Shown one piece after another: positions 1 through 7,728 of a stretch of 25,461 nucleotides of DNA. The position numbers and the translations under genes were made by a program. Origin of the DNA: JBASEY01 sp049652745 (GTDB lineage Bacteria > CSSED10-310); assembly GCA_049652745.1 (NCBI GenBank), contig JBASEY010000048.1, positions 1 to 25,461 of the forward strand, read 5' to 3'. The number at the start of each line of letters is the position of its first letter. Position 1 is the first letter of the stretch. The notes under the pieces were generated by a model. The model was not told where the DNA came from. It saw only the letters and a list, made by a program, of their open reading frames with translations, and searched no databases.

Positions 1-125
1 CCGGGGCGGCATGCCGCCCACCACTACCACCTGAGAACTCCTTGACACAGAGATTACACCTTGGCATCCTCCAAAGTGGGGAATCTTATTGGCCAAAAAG
101 TGGGGAATTCTTAATGGCCAATCAC
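1..125. mobile_element. Terminal segment of an IS21-like element
   Basis: Two near-identical direct repeats of the form AGTGGGGAAT...TGGCC lie at 73-94 and 97-119. Repeated motifs of this style are typical of the ends of IS21-family (istA/istB) elements. No transposase is present in this fragment, so only the end of the element is in the window. A perfect 16-bp palindrome sits at 4-19 and may be a transcription-termination stem. The exact junction with the CRISPR array is not certain. The 37 bases at 126-162 have the length of a spacer but no repeat precedes them, which suggests the element removed the old (trailer) end of array 1. Confidence 0.5.
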
Positions 126-162
126 ACACGAGAAGTGCCCATTTTACGTTGACGATGCCTAC

Positions 163-1792
163 GTCTCAATCCTCAGTGAGGATTCTGTTCGTTCTAACCT
201 GCTTCTGATCGGCAGAACCAGAAACCCTAAGAACAGTCTCAATCCTCAGTGAGGATTCTGTTCGTTCTAACTCAGAAACGGTTGGAGAAAATCTGATCGC
301 AAACCAGTGTCTCAATCCTCAGTGAGGATTCTGTTCGTTCTAACACGGAGAAATCGTTGAGTTCGTAGTAGCGCAGCACCGTGTCTCAATCCTCAGTGAG
401 GATTCTGTTCGTTCTAACGTATCAAATCTTTTCAGAAAGGAGTGGAGAAATGAGGTCTCAATCCTCAGTGAGGATTCTGTTCGTTCTAACTTGATACTTC
501 AGCATCTTCGCACAACCGTGTGGTAGTCTCAATCCTCAGTGAGGATTCTGTTCGTTCTAACAGTGTTCTAGAGATATTTGAATTTGAGTCGATGATGTCT
601 CAATCCTCAGTGAGGATTCTGTTCGTTCTAACAAGAAGACATTCTTATCATAAATGAACGAGAAGAATCGTCTCAATCCTCAGTGAGGATTCTGTTCGTT
701 CTAACCAGATTAAACATATTAGCGAGTGATAGGCTCAAATTGTCTCAATCCTCAGTGAGGATTCTGTTCGTTCTAACTAAAATGGGTTGGAAAGGGATTT
801 GTAGTCCTGCGAAGTCTCAATCCTCAGTGAGGATTCTGTTCGTTCTAACTACCATGATCCATCTTAACTACAATAAGTGGTCTGCCGTCTCAATCCTCAG
901 TGAGGATTCTGTTCGTTCTAACTCCTAAGTATTCAAGAGCTTTTTCTTCTACATCACATGTCTCAATCCTCAGTGAGGATTCTGTTCGTTCTAACTTCTG
1001 TCAATCATCCTGGGATCACCAAATGATTTTGTCTCAATCCTCAGTGAGGATTCTGTTCGTTCTAACTGGTCTGGATATCGTTGCCTAAAGTGCGGGCGCT
1101 CTGGTCTCAATCCTCAGTGAGGATTCTGTTCGTTCTAACAACTAAAACCGTTTGATTTGTTGGCCATTTCATCGACAGTCTCAATCCTCAGTGAGGATTC
1201 TGTTCGTTCTAACCAGCAAACGAAGCTAAAGCCCTCATTGAGGCAGAAGAGTCTCAATCCTCAGTGAGGATTCTGTTCGTTCTAACTCCAAATTAACTCT
1301 TTGTCAAAGGAGGTTTTATAATGTCTCAATCCTCAGTGAGGATTCTGTTCGTTCTAACTCTTGGCTGTTCGCCAGGGCGTGCCGTCACCCGCTTGGTCTC
1401 AATCCTCAGTGAGGATTCTGTTCGTTCTAACCACAGCTAGTGAGCATTACCGATTCTTTGATCTCATGTCTCAATCCTCAGTGAGGATTCTGTTCGTTCT
1501 AACTTGGTACCCCGTTGAAGTATCCTGGTTCATTGAAGTGTCTCAATCCTCAGTGAGGATTCTGTTCGTTCTAACTTGAGTAGATAGCCGCCCTAGTATT
1601 TCTAGGACATCTGTCTCAATCCTCAGTGAGGATTCTGTTCGTTCTAACTTTGATATGTTGTGCGCTAATGCTCGATCCATAAATGTCTCAATCCTCAGTG
1701 AGGATTCTGTTCGTTCTAACATTGAGATGTTCGTATTTTTCCAAACTTTTTTGAAAGTCTCAATCCTCAGTGAGGATTCTGTTCGTTCTAAC
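163..1792 (-). CRISPR. CRISPR array 1: 23 repeats of 36 nt, 22 spacers
   Basis: Identical 36-nt repeats (plus strand begins GTCTCAATCC, ends GTTCGTTCTAAC) start at 163, 236, 309, 383, 455, 526, 597, 670, 742, 814, 887, 960, 1031, 1104, 1178, 1251, 1323, 1396, 1468, 1540, 1613, 1685 and 1757, with spacers of 35-38 nt. The repeat contains a 7-bp stem (AATCCTC/GAGGATT) with a 3-nt loop. Read on the minus strand the repeat ends ATTGAGAC, which resembles the 8-nt crRNA 5' handle of type III systems (ATTGAAAC/G). Transcription is therefore inferred to be minus, away from cas2, with the leader at 1793-1986. All copies are identical, as expected of a young or well-maintained array. The far end (162 and below) abuts an IS-like end. 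Confidence 0.98.
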
Positions 1793-1894
1793 CCTACCCT
1801 CGCAAACCCTTGATTGTCAAGGGCTAAAATGGCACTTTGCGAGCGGCTGTTTTTCGCGTCATTAATTATCCTCATGTCTTCTCAAAATCCGCTG

Positions 1895-1924
1895 ATTATC
1901 AGAAAAATTGTTTTATTAATTCAA
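1895..1924 (-). promoter_or_regulatory. Candidate leader promoter of array 1
   Basis: On the minus strand a -35-like TTGAAT (plus 1919-1924) is followed after 18 nt by GATAAT (plus 1895-1900). Four of six and five of six positions match the sigma-70 consensus. Transcription would start near 1888, about 95 nt before the first repeat, and run into the array. It is a sequence match only. Another -35-like TTGACA closer to the array (plus 1814-1819) has no good -10. Confidence 0.35.
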
Positions 1925-1937
1925 AAGCTTAAGTCCA

Positions 1938-1983
1938 TTGCGAGCGGCTCCTGGGGAAATCCCGGTTCCCGAGCCGCTCGCAA
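1938..1983. terminator. Strong stem-loop directly after cas2
   Basis: A perfect 13-bp GC-rich stem (TTGCGAGCGGCTC pairing with GAGCCGCTCGCAA) encloses a 20-nt loop and starts 3 nt beyond the cas2 stop codon. It lacks a U-tract on the minus strand, so it is not a classical intrinsic terminator. It could still stabilise the 3' end of the cas transcript or separate it from the array transcript. One arm is repeated inside the leader at 1837-1848. Confidence 0.45.
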
Positions 1984-1986
1984 AAC

Positions 1987-2277
1987 CTAAAATACCAAAT
2001 CCGCCTGTCGAAACATTTCCGGTTCGCTGTATCCATATCGCTTGATCTGGTCGAAACACGAATCGCATAAATGAATAAATCCCACCTTGTCTTCCGAAGG
2101 CTCGATAATATCCAAAATCTTGAACTTCAACGTCTCCTGCTGCCGCTCCGATAACAAACATTCAAAAAAAGAATATTGCGTCCGTATTCCATACGATTTG
2201 AGCAATTTATACAAGTTTCGCCTTCGTTTGTCGTCCACGATATCGTACACCACTATCAATTTTTTTTCACGAATCAT
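1987..2277 (-). CDS. cas2: Cas2, CRISPR adaptation protein
   Basis: A 96-residue protein of normal Cas2 length. Residues 6-13 read KLIVVYDI, the first ferredoxin-like beta strand with the conserved aspartate (D12). This is followed by the arginine-rich helix (DDKRRRNLYKLLKSYG) and the QYSFFEC strand that is typical of the family. Cas2 dimers bridge two Cas1 dimers in the spacer-integration complex. The start codon is preceded by GTGAGG, and only 4 nt separate it from the cas4-cas1 stop, so the two are co-transcribed. The gene is the last before the leader of array 1. Confidence 0.95.
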   Translation of the reverse strand: MIREKKLIVVYDIVDDKRRRNLYKLLKSYGIRTQYSFFECLLSERQQETLKFKILDIIEPSEDKVGFIHLCDSCFDQIKRYGYSEPEMFRQADLVF

Positions 2278-2281
2278 AACT

Positions 2282-3919
2282 TTACCTCACCGTATAACTG
2301 GTATATTCTTCAAATTCATCACATAAGTATTTAGCTAGAAAACGAATATCCATTTCGATCAATCGGCGATAGGATAATTTTTTCTCAAAAACGGGATGCG
2401 TCGCCTGTTCTTGCATACGTGTCGAAAACGCACTAAAAAACGCTTTCCTGCCGGTTTCGTTTAAATAGACGGCACCGGAAATCTTGTCCGGCTCAGTAAA
2501 ACAGGTTTCCGTCAGCATATTTTGACTGACCATTCGCAACACCGTCGAATCCACAATAATTGACCGAAACGGCTCCACCAGATCCAAAGCAAGGCAAGGA
2601 TTGCCATAGTGCTCACGGTGCAAGAATCCGATATATGGATCCATTCCCACCGCATGAATCAATCCCGATATCTGACCTGTCAATATCGAATAACCGAAAG
2701 ATAATGCTGCGTTGATCGGATCCATCGGCGGTCTTCGGGTACGTCGGTCAAATTTCCATTCAGGCGCGAACAACGATCTGTATCCTTCGAAGTAGGCTCT
2801 GCCGGCAGCGCCTTCAATACCCAAGGTGTTTTCTAATGAATCGGCTTCAGCTAGTTGCTGGCGAAGCGCCGCGATCTGATCCACCGCTTTTTCAAGGATT
2901 TCCGATGGCGTTCGTTGATTCGCCCGCCGTAGAAAGACACGCATGTTGGTCAGTTTCGCCTTGATAATCTCACGTGAGACTATCATACGCATTGACTCAT
3001 CTTGGCTGGCTTGAACCTGTTTTATTCTCAAGGCTGAATGCTTGGATTTTTCGGGCGTCAGGGTTCCTTCAAAACGACCGAAAGACGTAAAAAAAGCGAT
3101 GAAAACATCGCGTTTGAGCAATTCCGACAACAAATCACCCGATATGTTGATCTTGCCGATCAAAAATAACTGGTCAAATTGCTCCATAGGCACCTGACCG
3201 ATGGTTTCTGGTCCTTTGGTTATCGTCAAACGTCCATCTCTATGACCTATCGAGCCCCAGGACTGATCGATGAAAACCGTCCGCTCGAAGGTGCTTCTAG
3301 GCGCGACTCCGGCTGGGCATTCATCTTTTTTACCGGACATCAGCCTTGTTTCATCCGGCATACAAACATCAGCCAGAGCACAGCCACGACATCGGGGATC
3401 GTCACGGGGTGGAGGCACCAATGACCCTTCCAGAATCGCCCAGGCCGTCTCCACAGCATGGTTCACTCGTGCTCGCAAAGCTTGATCGAATTCTATCCTG
3501 ACTCTGCGGCGATCCTCAGTGTAATAAATGTGCCCGTATTCGATCGTGACTCCCTTCATTTCTTCCAGCATCATCCCAAGAGTGCACAACTGAACTCGGT
3601 CATATTCGTTATCGGTTACACCACCGGTTTTGAATTCGAACGGCACATAGACGCCATTTTCGATGTCGATCGCATCGATTTTCCCGATCAACCCCATTTC
3701 AATCGAGACTAAATCGACATCATGAATACGCTCACTGCCTTCCATTTTGATTCGACCTTGCTCTTTTCGGCGTTTATCTTCCCAAGCGCCTCGTTCCATC
3801 CTGGCATTACTGCCTTTTTCACCTGTGACATAACGAAGATAGAAATTCCTGGGGCAGAAAATCGTTTCTATTGCCATCGATACCGGAATAAGGTTTTTCC
3901 GATCCACCAGTGCTTCCAT
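2282..3919 (-). CDS. cas1: Cas4-Cas1 fusion, adaptation nuclease/integrase
   Basis: A 545-residue fusion. Residues 1 to about 195 form a Cas4-type RecB-like nuclease: a cysteine in the ETIFCPR motif, an aspartate in IGKIDAID, the EFKTG motif, and a C-terminal Fe-S triad CRGCALADVC (C-x2-C-x5-C). From about residue 210 the Cas1 integrase follows, with catalytic residues visible as E369 (GIEGAAGRAYF), H434 (GFLHREH) and D446 (ALDLVEPFR). Cas4 trims and orients prespacers; Cas1 with Cas2 inserts them at the leader. Cas4-Cas1 fusions are best known from type I-G/U loci, so this adaptation module appears borrowed. An SD-like AAGGGGG precedes the ATG. Confidence 0.95.
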   Translation of the reverse strand: MEALVDRKNLIPVSMAIETIFCPRNFYLRYVTGEKGSNARMERGAWEDKRRKEQGRIKMEGSERIHDVDLVSIEMGLIGKIDAIDIENGVYVPFEFKTGGVTDNEYDRVQLCTLGMMLEEMKGVTIEYGHIYYTEDRRRVRIEFDQALRARVNHAVETAWAILEGSLVPPPRDDPRCRGCALADVCMPDETRLMSGKKDECPAGVAPRSTFERTVFIDQSWGSIGHRDGRLTITKGPETIGQVPMEQFDQLFLIGKINISGDLLSELLKRDVFIAFFTSFGRFEGTLTPEKSKHSALRIKQVQASQDESMRMIVSREIIKAKLTNMRVFLRRANQRTPSEILEKAVDQIAALRQQLAEADSLENTLGIEGAAGRAYFEGYRSLFAPEWKFDRRTRRPPMDPINAALSFGYSILTGQISGLIHAVGMDPYIGFLHREHYGNPCLALDLVEPFRSIIVDSTVLRMVSQNMLTETCFTEPDKISGAVYLNETGRKAFFSAFSTRMQEQATHPVFEKKLSYRRLIEMDIRFLAKYLCDEFEEYTSYTVR

Positions 3920-3958
3920 CTGATAAACCCCCTTTCATTACGTTTTCAAAGAATAGAG

Positions 3959-4765
3959 TTAATCCAACAATTCGTCTCTATCAAATCGTCGGCACACGCC
4001 CATACCCATCGTTGTTTTCGCTCCGACACCGCTCCAGTTAGCATAATGCGACAGAGCCGAAACCAGCATTTTTTCTTGATCGGACAAGCGCTCCAAGTTG
4101 TATTGAACCACCCCTACAAATCCCAATTGGCTAAACCCTTTAAATCGCAACATACGTGTTTGAAGATGATATCGTCCGGCACGTACATGTCGAAACGTAC
4201 TGTCATCAGGCGAAGGTAATTCAGCCTGGGCATAAGCTGACCAGCTTTTATAGATCGATCCGAAGACCAGTTCCGGATCAGGAAAAAGATACTGATCTTG
4301 AATCCGACGGAAGGCCGTGGGTGTGATGAATTTCATGTCTACTGTATCTTCATTGAAAACTCGTTTGAGAATAGCTTTGGACGATACCTTTTCAAGAATC
4401 GATATCTGATCCGCTGTTTTACTTAATCTCACTGGAATTCCGGCAAAAAGATGAAAAGCATTCGATTCCATGCGTTGAAAAATCGAGGCCATCACAATAC
4501 TTTCCAGCGCTTCATCAAGTACCGTTATGCGCAACCGAAAGTGTTCTTCCCCCGGAATGGAAACCTTGTTATCCGATCTTATCATCGGCGCATGTACGCT
4601 CAGAGTAAATGGTTTGATCGGGCGGCTTCGGTGCAATTCTTCAGATGTGGCAGGATCATAATCCTGCACCATTTTCAGAAAAAATCCGTGTGCCGCTTTT
4701 CCGCCCATTGCATACAGATCGATCCGATCCGAGGTGATGATGTTCAGTTCAGCAAGAAATGCCAT
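3959..4765 (-). CDS. cas6: Cas6, pre-crRNA endoribonuclease
   Basis: A 268-residue protein with the Cas6 signature glycine-rich loop near its C-terminus (GVGAKTTMGMG). A histidine at residue 26 (GGKAAHGFF) sits where the general-acid histidine is often found. The IPVRLSKTADQI and RLRITVLDEAL segments fit the two ferredoxin-like RAMP folds. It should cut the repeat RNA 8 nt before its 3' end to give crRNAs beginning AUUGAGAC. It is the first gene of the minus-strand cas6/cas4-cas1/cas2 group, divergent from the sigma-factor operon. No strong Shine-Dalgarno is visible before the ATG, and an in-frame start slightly downstream cannot be excluded. Confidence 0.9.
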   Translation of the reverse strand: MAFLAELNIITSDRIDLYAMGGKAAHGFFLKMVQDYDPATSEELHRSRPIKPFTLSVHAPMIRSDNKVSIPGEEHFRLRITVLDEALESIVMASIFQRMESNAFHLFAGIPVRLSKTADQISILEKVSSKAILKRVFNEDTVDMKFITPTAFRRIQDQYLFPDPELVFGSIYKSWSAYAQAELPSPDDSTFRHVRAGRYHLQTRMLRFKGFSQLGFVGVVQYNLERLSDQEKMLVSALSHYANWSGVGAKTTMGMGVCRRFDRDELLD

Positions 4766-5228
4766 GTCATGACTTTCGATATAGGGTTATCATGTTCTTT
4801 ACTTAAATGGTGGCAGTGATCAGAGATTTTAAACGAGAATCCTATCAAAGTGTCTGCTATAAAATCTGTTGATAGTCTTAGTTGAAAAGCTGTTTCGGCT
4901 TTATTATTCATCTGGCTACAGTCCCCAATGAATGGTTTTCCCAGAAAAATCAACTTTGAAACTTTAAGAATCGGAGTTTCGCCAAACTCATAGACGCAGA
5001 ATAGGGTAAAAACCTTCCAGAGTCAAATTGAATTATGCTTGTATGATTGATGAAAGCATGTTTGCTCGATAGGATGATGGCTCACACAATTAACCTGATC
5101 ATAGATGGATGTCAGAAATATTATTTTATTTCGTCTTTATTTTAAGGATCTACTTGTATGATCTAATCGGTTTTGTGAATGCCAAATTTGTTTTGAATTA
5201 AATGGGTAATTAGGTTATATTTTCCAGC
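4766..5228. other. Divergent intergenic region, no gene
   Basis: 463 bp between the divergent cas6 and sigma-factor genes. It is AT-rich and holds the promoter of the plus-strand operon at its right end (5193-5221). Minus-strand promoter elements for cas6 must lie here, but I see no convincing pair. A 69-codon minus-strand reading frame overlapping the cas6 start has no ribosome-binding site and no recognisable protein features, so it is not annotated. Confidence 0.6.
5193..5221 (+). promoter_or_regulatory. Promoter of the sigma/Lon-like/DinG/Csx3 operon
   Basis: TTGAAT (5193-5198) and TATATT (5216-5221) are separated by exactly 17 nt, a good sigma-70 match (4/6 and 5/6). The ATG at 5229 begins 7 nt after the -10 box, which is where transcription would start. 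The mRNA would therefore be leaderless or nearly so, and no Shine-Dalgarno precedes the ATG. Prediction from sequence only. Confidence 0.5.
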
Positions 5229-6083
5229 ATGAAACCGGAGGATCGATTACGGCATGCAATTCAGACAAAAGACTACATGTCGGCGTATGAGATTTTTTTG
5301 GAGGAAGCTGTGTCTCTTTCGTACAAAGTATCACCGATTCTAAAGTATACGGCTGAGAAAGCCGAGGATTGGGTGAGAGACCAGTTGCTGGATCTGGCTT
5401 GTAATCATCTGCTATCAATCCGTAAGCCGGAAGCATGGAAATCCTACATTCATATGGTAGTTGTAAATCAGGCTAAAAGCCAAATCCGTGGTCTACAACC
5501 CACAATTCTATCTTTCAACCCAATGCAGGACATGAAAGAGCTGGAGCTGGAAATCCAGGATGAACCGTGTATTATCAAGAAGAGTGAATCACTAAGATTG
5601 TTTTATACCTTTCCATTACGTGAGCGGGCTGTTTTAAAATTAGCTTATTGTATTTCACCTAATATCGCGGAATGGAAAGGCTTGGCGATTGCAACCGGGA
5701 AAGACGCTGTGCAATTAGAACAATATTTCTGCAAGTGGTTTTTTGAAAGCAATATAATAGACACTCGACAGGAATCAAAAATTACCGAAACGTATATGAA
5801 AACTATTCAGCTTCAGAACAAACAGAAATGGTTGAAACAGAAATTAGATGAAACCTTTTTGTTGAATCCGCCGGACCCTGATGCCGAGGAATCGCTGCTG
5901 GATAAGTTAGAATCATGCACGGCTGCTTTAAATAGACAGAATAAAAGGTATCTCAAGTTACAGCAACCGGTACCCAAACGGATCCCGGTAGCAAAAATCG
6001 CTCAAGGAACCGGACTATCGGAAAATATTATCTATCAAATAATCAGTCGGTCACGCAAAAAAATCAAGGAAGTGTTATTATGA
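5229..6083 (+). CDS. ECF-like RNA polymerase sigma factor with C-terminal extension
   Basis: 284 residues. Residues about 50-90 resemble sigma region 2: a helix followed by RKPEAWKSYIHMVVVNQAKSQIRG, the counterpart of the AWLYRIARNLARDRLR block of ECF factors. Residues about 120-165 (LFYTFPLRERAVLKLAYC, then an alanine/glycine-containing helix-turn) resemble region 4. A second helix-turn-helix-like stretch (VAKIAQGTGLSENIIYQIISRSRKKIK) occupies 252-280, beyond the normal ECF length of about 190 residues. It is the first gene of a six-gene operon ending in csx3. A sigma factor beside a possible protease recalls CalpS of the CRISPR CalpL-CalpT-CalpS cascade, but the neighbours differ. It could alternatively be a general DNA-binding regulator. 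Confidence 0.65.
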   Translation: MKPEDRLRHAIQTKDYMSAYEIFLEEAVSLSYKVSPILKYTAEKAEDWVRDQLLDLACNHLLSIRKPEAWKSYIHMVVVNQAKSQIRGLQPTILSFNPMQDMKELELEIQDEPCIIKKSESLRLFYTFPLRERAVLKLAYCISPNIAEWKGLAIATGKDAVQLEQYFCKWFFESNIIDTRQESKITETYMKTIQLQNKQKWLKQKLDETFLLNPPDPDAEESLLDKLESCTAALNRQNKRYLKLQQPVPKRIPVAKIAQGTGLSENIIYQIISRSRKKIKEVLL

Positions 6084-6703
6084 GTCCTTTCATACAGAGT
6101 ATAACACTTGAAGATCGTTTGTTGAATGTTTTCATTTTTAGAAGGCAAAACAATCGTCACCGACATTGCGCCAAGCATTTTCTGAACTTGAGTGAATCCT
6201 GGCACGCGCTGGAAAATGTGACGGCTTCAGCTCATGAGATTTTGACCTGGCGCAGGTATTTATGGCAGTTAAAATGTGAAGTTGGTTTTCATTCTCAGGA
6301 AGATTGCTTGAATTTCCCTCAATGCGATAAACTGCTTCAAGATTATTCGGTCGTTTATTGTGACAAAATCGTCGATGTTCTTTGTGAAACAGTGGAATCC
6401 GGGGCTGTTGCAGTGTATTCAAATGGAATGAATCATTTGTATTTGAGTTCTGACGGCGTCATTGTCATAACGCATAAGTTTGGTCCTGATGATGAGACTA
6501 GATGTAATGTCGTTACGGCTTATGTGCCTTATGAAAACCGAATTAAAACTGTCACCGAACACACCGTGTATGAACGATTTTTTACAGCGCTGGACAAAGC
6601 GCTTCGGGTTGTGATGCGTCAAGGTGGATCTCATCGTCTAATCGACAAGGAATTATGGGATAAATATAAAGCAATGCTTTTAGTCTATGGAGACGCCCAA
6701 TGA
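6080..6703 (+). CDS. Unknown 207-residue protein, operon gene 2
   Basis: Not recognised. The start overlaps the sigma-factor stop by 4 nt (ATGA), with AAGGAAG upstream, so the two are translationally coupled. The N-terminal 90 residues are helical and rich in histidine, cysteine and aromatic residues (RHRHCAKHF at 26-34). The middle (about 108-150) looks like a beta-rich unit (GAVAVYSNGMNHLYLSSDG, then VIVITHKFG and NVVTAYVPY). That strand pattern vaguely recalls small BECR-fold ribonucleases, but I see no catalytic signature and do not assign it. By position, directly after a sigma factor and of similar size to CalpT, an anti-sigma or effector role is conceivable; this is inference from context only. 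Confidence 0.8.
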   Translation: MSPFIQSITLEDRLLNVFIFRRQNNRHRHCAKHFLNLSESWHALENVTASAHEILTWRRYLWQLKCEVGFHSQEDCLNFPQCDKLLQDYSVVYCDKIVDVLCETVESGAVAVYSNGMNHLYLSSDGVIVITHKFGPDDETRCNVVTAYVPYENRIKTVTEHTVYERFFTALDKALRVVMRQGGSHRLIDKELWDKYKAMLLVYGDAQ

Positions 6704-7725
6704 ACACGTTTGATTATTCAGACAATCTCATGTTTGACTGTCGGCGTCTGGAAACATTGATACAGTTGTGGAATCATCCTGATGATACGGCTTCACCATT
6801 ATTTATAGCGTTGAATCTGATGGATTTTACGGCTCGGCTTCGGAGACATAAAGAATATGCTCAACAAACCAATGTGTTGTTGCCTGATCGGTGCCAGGAA
6901 TCGTTTGAACTGGCTCGTCAGCTCATCACCAGTGATGTCCGCATCGGCAGGCTGGTATTTGAAGATATAAGCTTTGAATTGTTTCAAAATAATCTAAAAC
7001 AGTTTATCAAACAGTATGATCGTGGTCGACTGCATGATGATGAGATTCTTGAAACCGCAGCCGATCTGACGGACCATTATTTTTCCACCGAGCTGGTATT
7101 GGATTGTGCAGAGCATTTTTTGGATATACCTGCTGAACGAACCGCTGAAATCAAAGCATTTCGTTCGGCATTCTTCCAAGCAGTCAATCAAAATCTGGAT
7201 TTGGCCGATGCCGTACGTGATTATGCCGAAACAGCGCCCGGTGGACCCCATATGGCTCCCTGGCCGGCTTTACTTGAACATGCGCCTGATCGCCTGTTTG
7301 ACACCGTTCTTATGGCGGATATCCTGGAACGCATGCAGCGCAAAGACGAGCCAACTATTATAGACTTCAATCCTGTGTATTTCGAAAACAGAATTCCTTT
7401 ACCTGTTGCCGCCGATACTCAGGCTTTTCATCCGGCGAATAAAATAAAAGAGTTGCCTGATGACGGAACATTCCAAGCCTTGTTGGCACAGTATGATGAT
7501 ATTCTAGTGATAGAAATTTTTGGATTTGATTTGGATCTTTTACCAACACCAATGGTTTTTATGGGTGATACTGAAGTTACTATTCAGAAATATTCTGAAT
7601 CCGATCTCAGTCGGCTGTCATTCAAAATCGGCGGGTTAAATGATTTTTTCAATAAAAAATTGACAATTTCATTTCCCGGCACATCAGTGTATCCGATATC
7701 GCTAAAAATCATGCCTGAGCAATAA
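6700..7725 (+). CDS. Unknown 341-residue protein, operon gene 3
   Basis: Not recognised. GGAG lies 7 nt before the ATG, and the start overlaps the previous stop by 4 nt (ATGA). Residues 1 to about 215 are predominantly helical and acidic. The C-terminal 100 residues are beta-rich (IEIFGFDLDLLPTPM, then DTEVTIQKYSESDLSRLSFKI and KLTISFPGTSVYPISLKI) and resemble an immunoglobulin-like or CBM-like sandwich. There is no signal peptide or membrane segment, so it should be cytoplasmic. It may be an adaptor for the Lon-like/TPR protein encoded next. Co-conservation with neighbours in other genomes would be the best clue to its role. Confidence 0.8.
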   Translation: MNTFDYSDNLMFDCRRLETLIQLWNHPDDTASPLFIALNLMDFTARLRRHKEYAQQTNVLLPDRCQESFELARQLITSDVRIGRLVFEDISFELFQNNLKQFIKQYDRGRLHDDEILETAADLTDHYFSTELVLDCAEHFLDIPAERTAEIKAFRSAFFQAVNQNLDLADAVRDYAETAPGGPHMAPWPALLEHAPDRLFDTVLMADILERMQRKDEPTIIDFNPVYFENRIPLPVAADTQAFHPANKIKELPDDGTFQALLAQYDDILVIEIFGFDLDLLPTPMVFMGDTEVTIQKYSESDLSRLSFKIGGLNDFFNKKLTISFPGTSVYPISLKIMPEQ

Positions 7726-7728
7726 GTT

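Larger units (their letters stand above)
1793..1986 (-). promoter_or_regulatory. Leader region of CRISPR array 1
   Basis: This is a gene-free 194-bp stretch between the cas2 stop codon and the first (newest) repeat. It is AT-rich in its middle (1861-1930). It holds three copies of the 12-mer TTGCGAGCGGCT: direct at 1837-1848 and 1938-1949, inverted at 1972-1983. It also holds a small inverted repeat at 1807-1823 (CCCTTGA/TCAAGGG) close to the array. The placement next to cas1-cas2 and the inferred minus-strand transcription support leader function. An ORF that can be read across it on the minus strand runs into the repeats and is not a gene. Confidence 0.6.

Noticed and set aside
683..1875. 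Open reading frames of 62-110 codons running through CRISPR array 1 on both strands.
   Set aside because: They are translations of the repeat itself (SQSSVRILFVLT or LERTESSLRIET units) and have no ribosome-binding sites.
4744..4953. 69-codon minus-strand frame overlapping the cas6 start.
   Set aside because: No ribosome-binding site, no recognisable features, and it overlaps the well-supported cas6 N-terminus in another frame.
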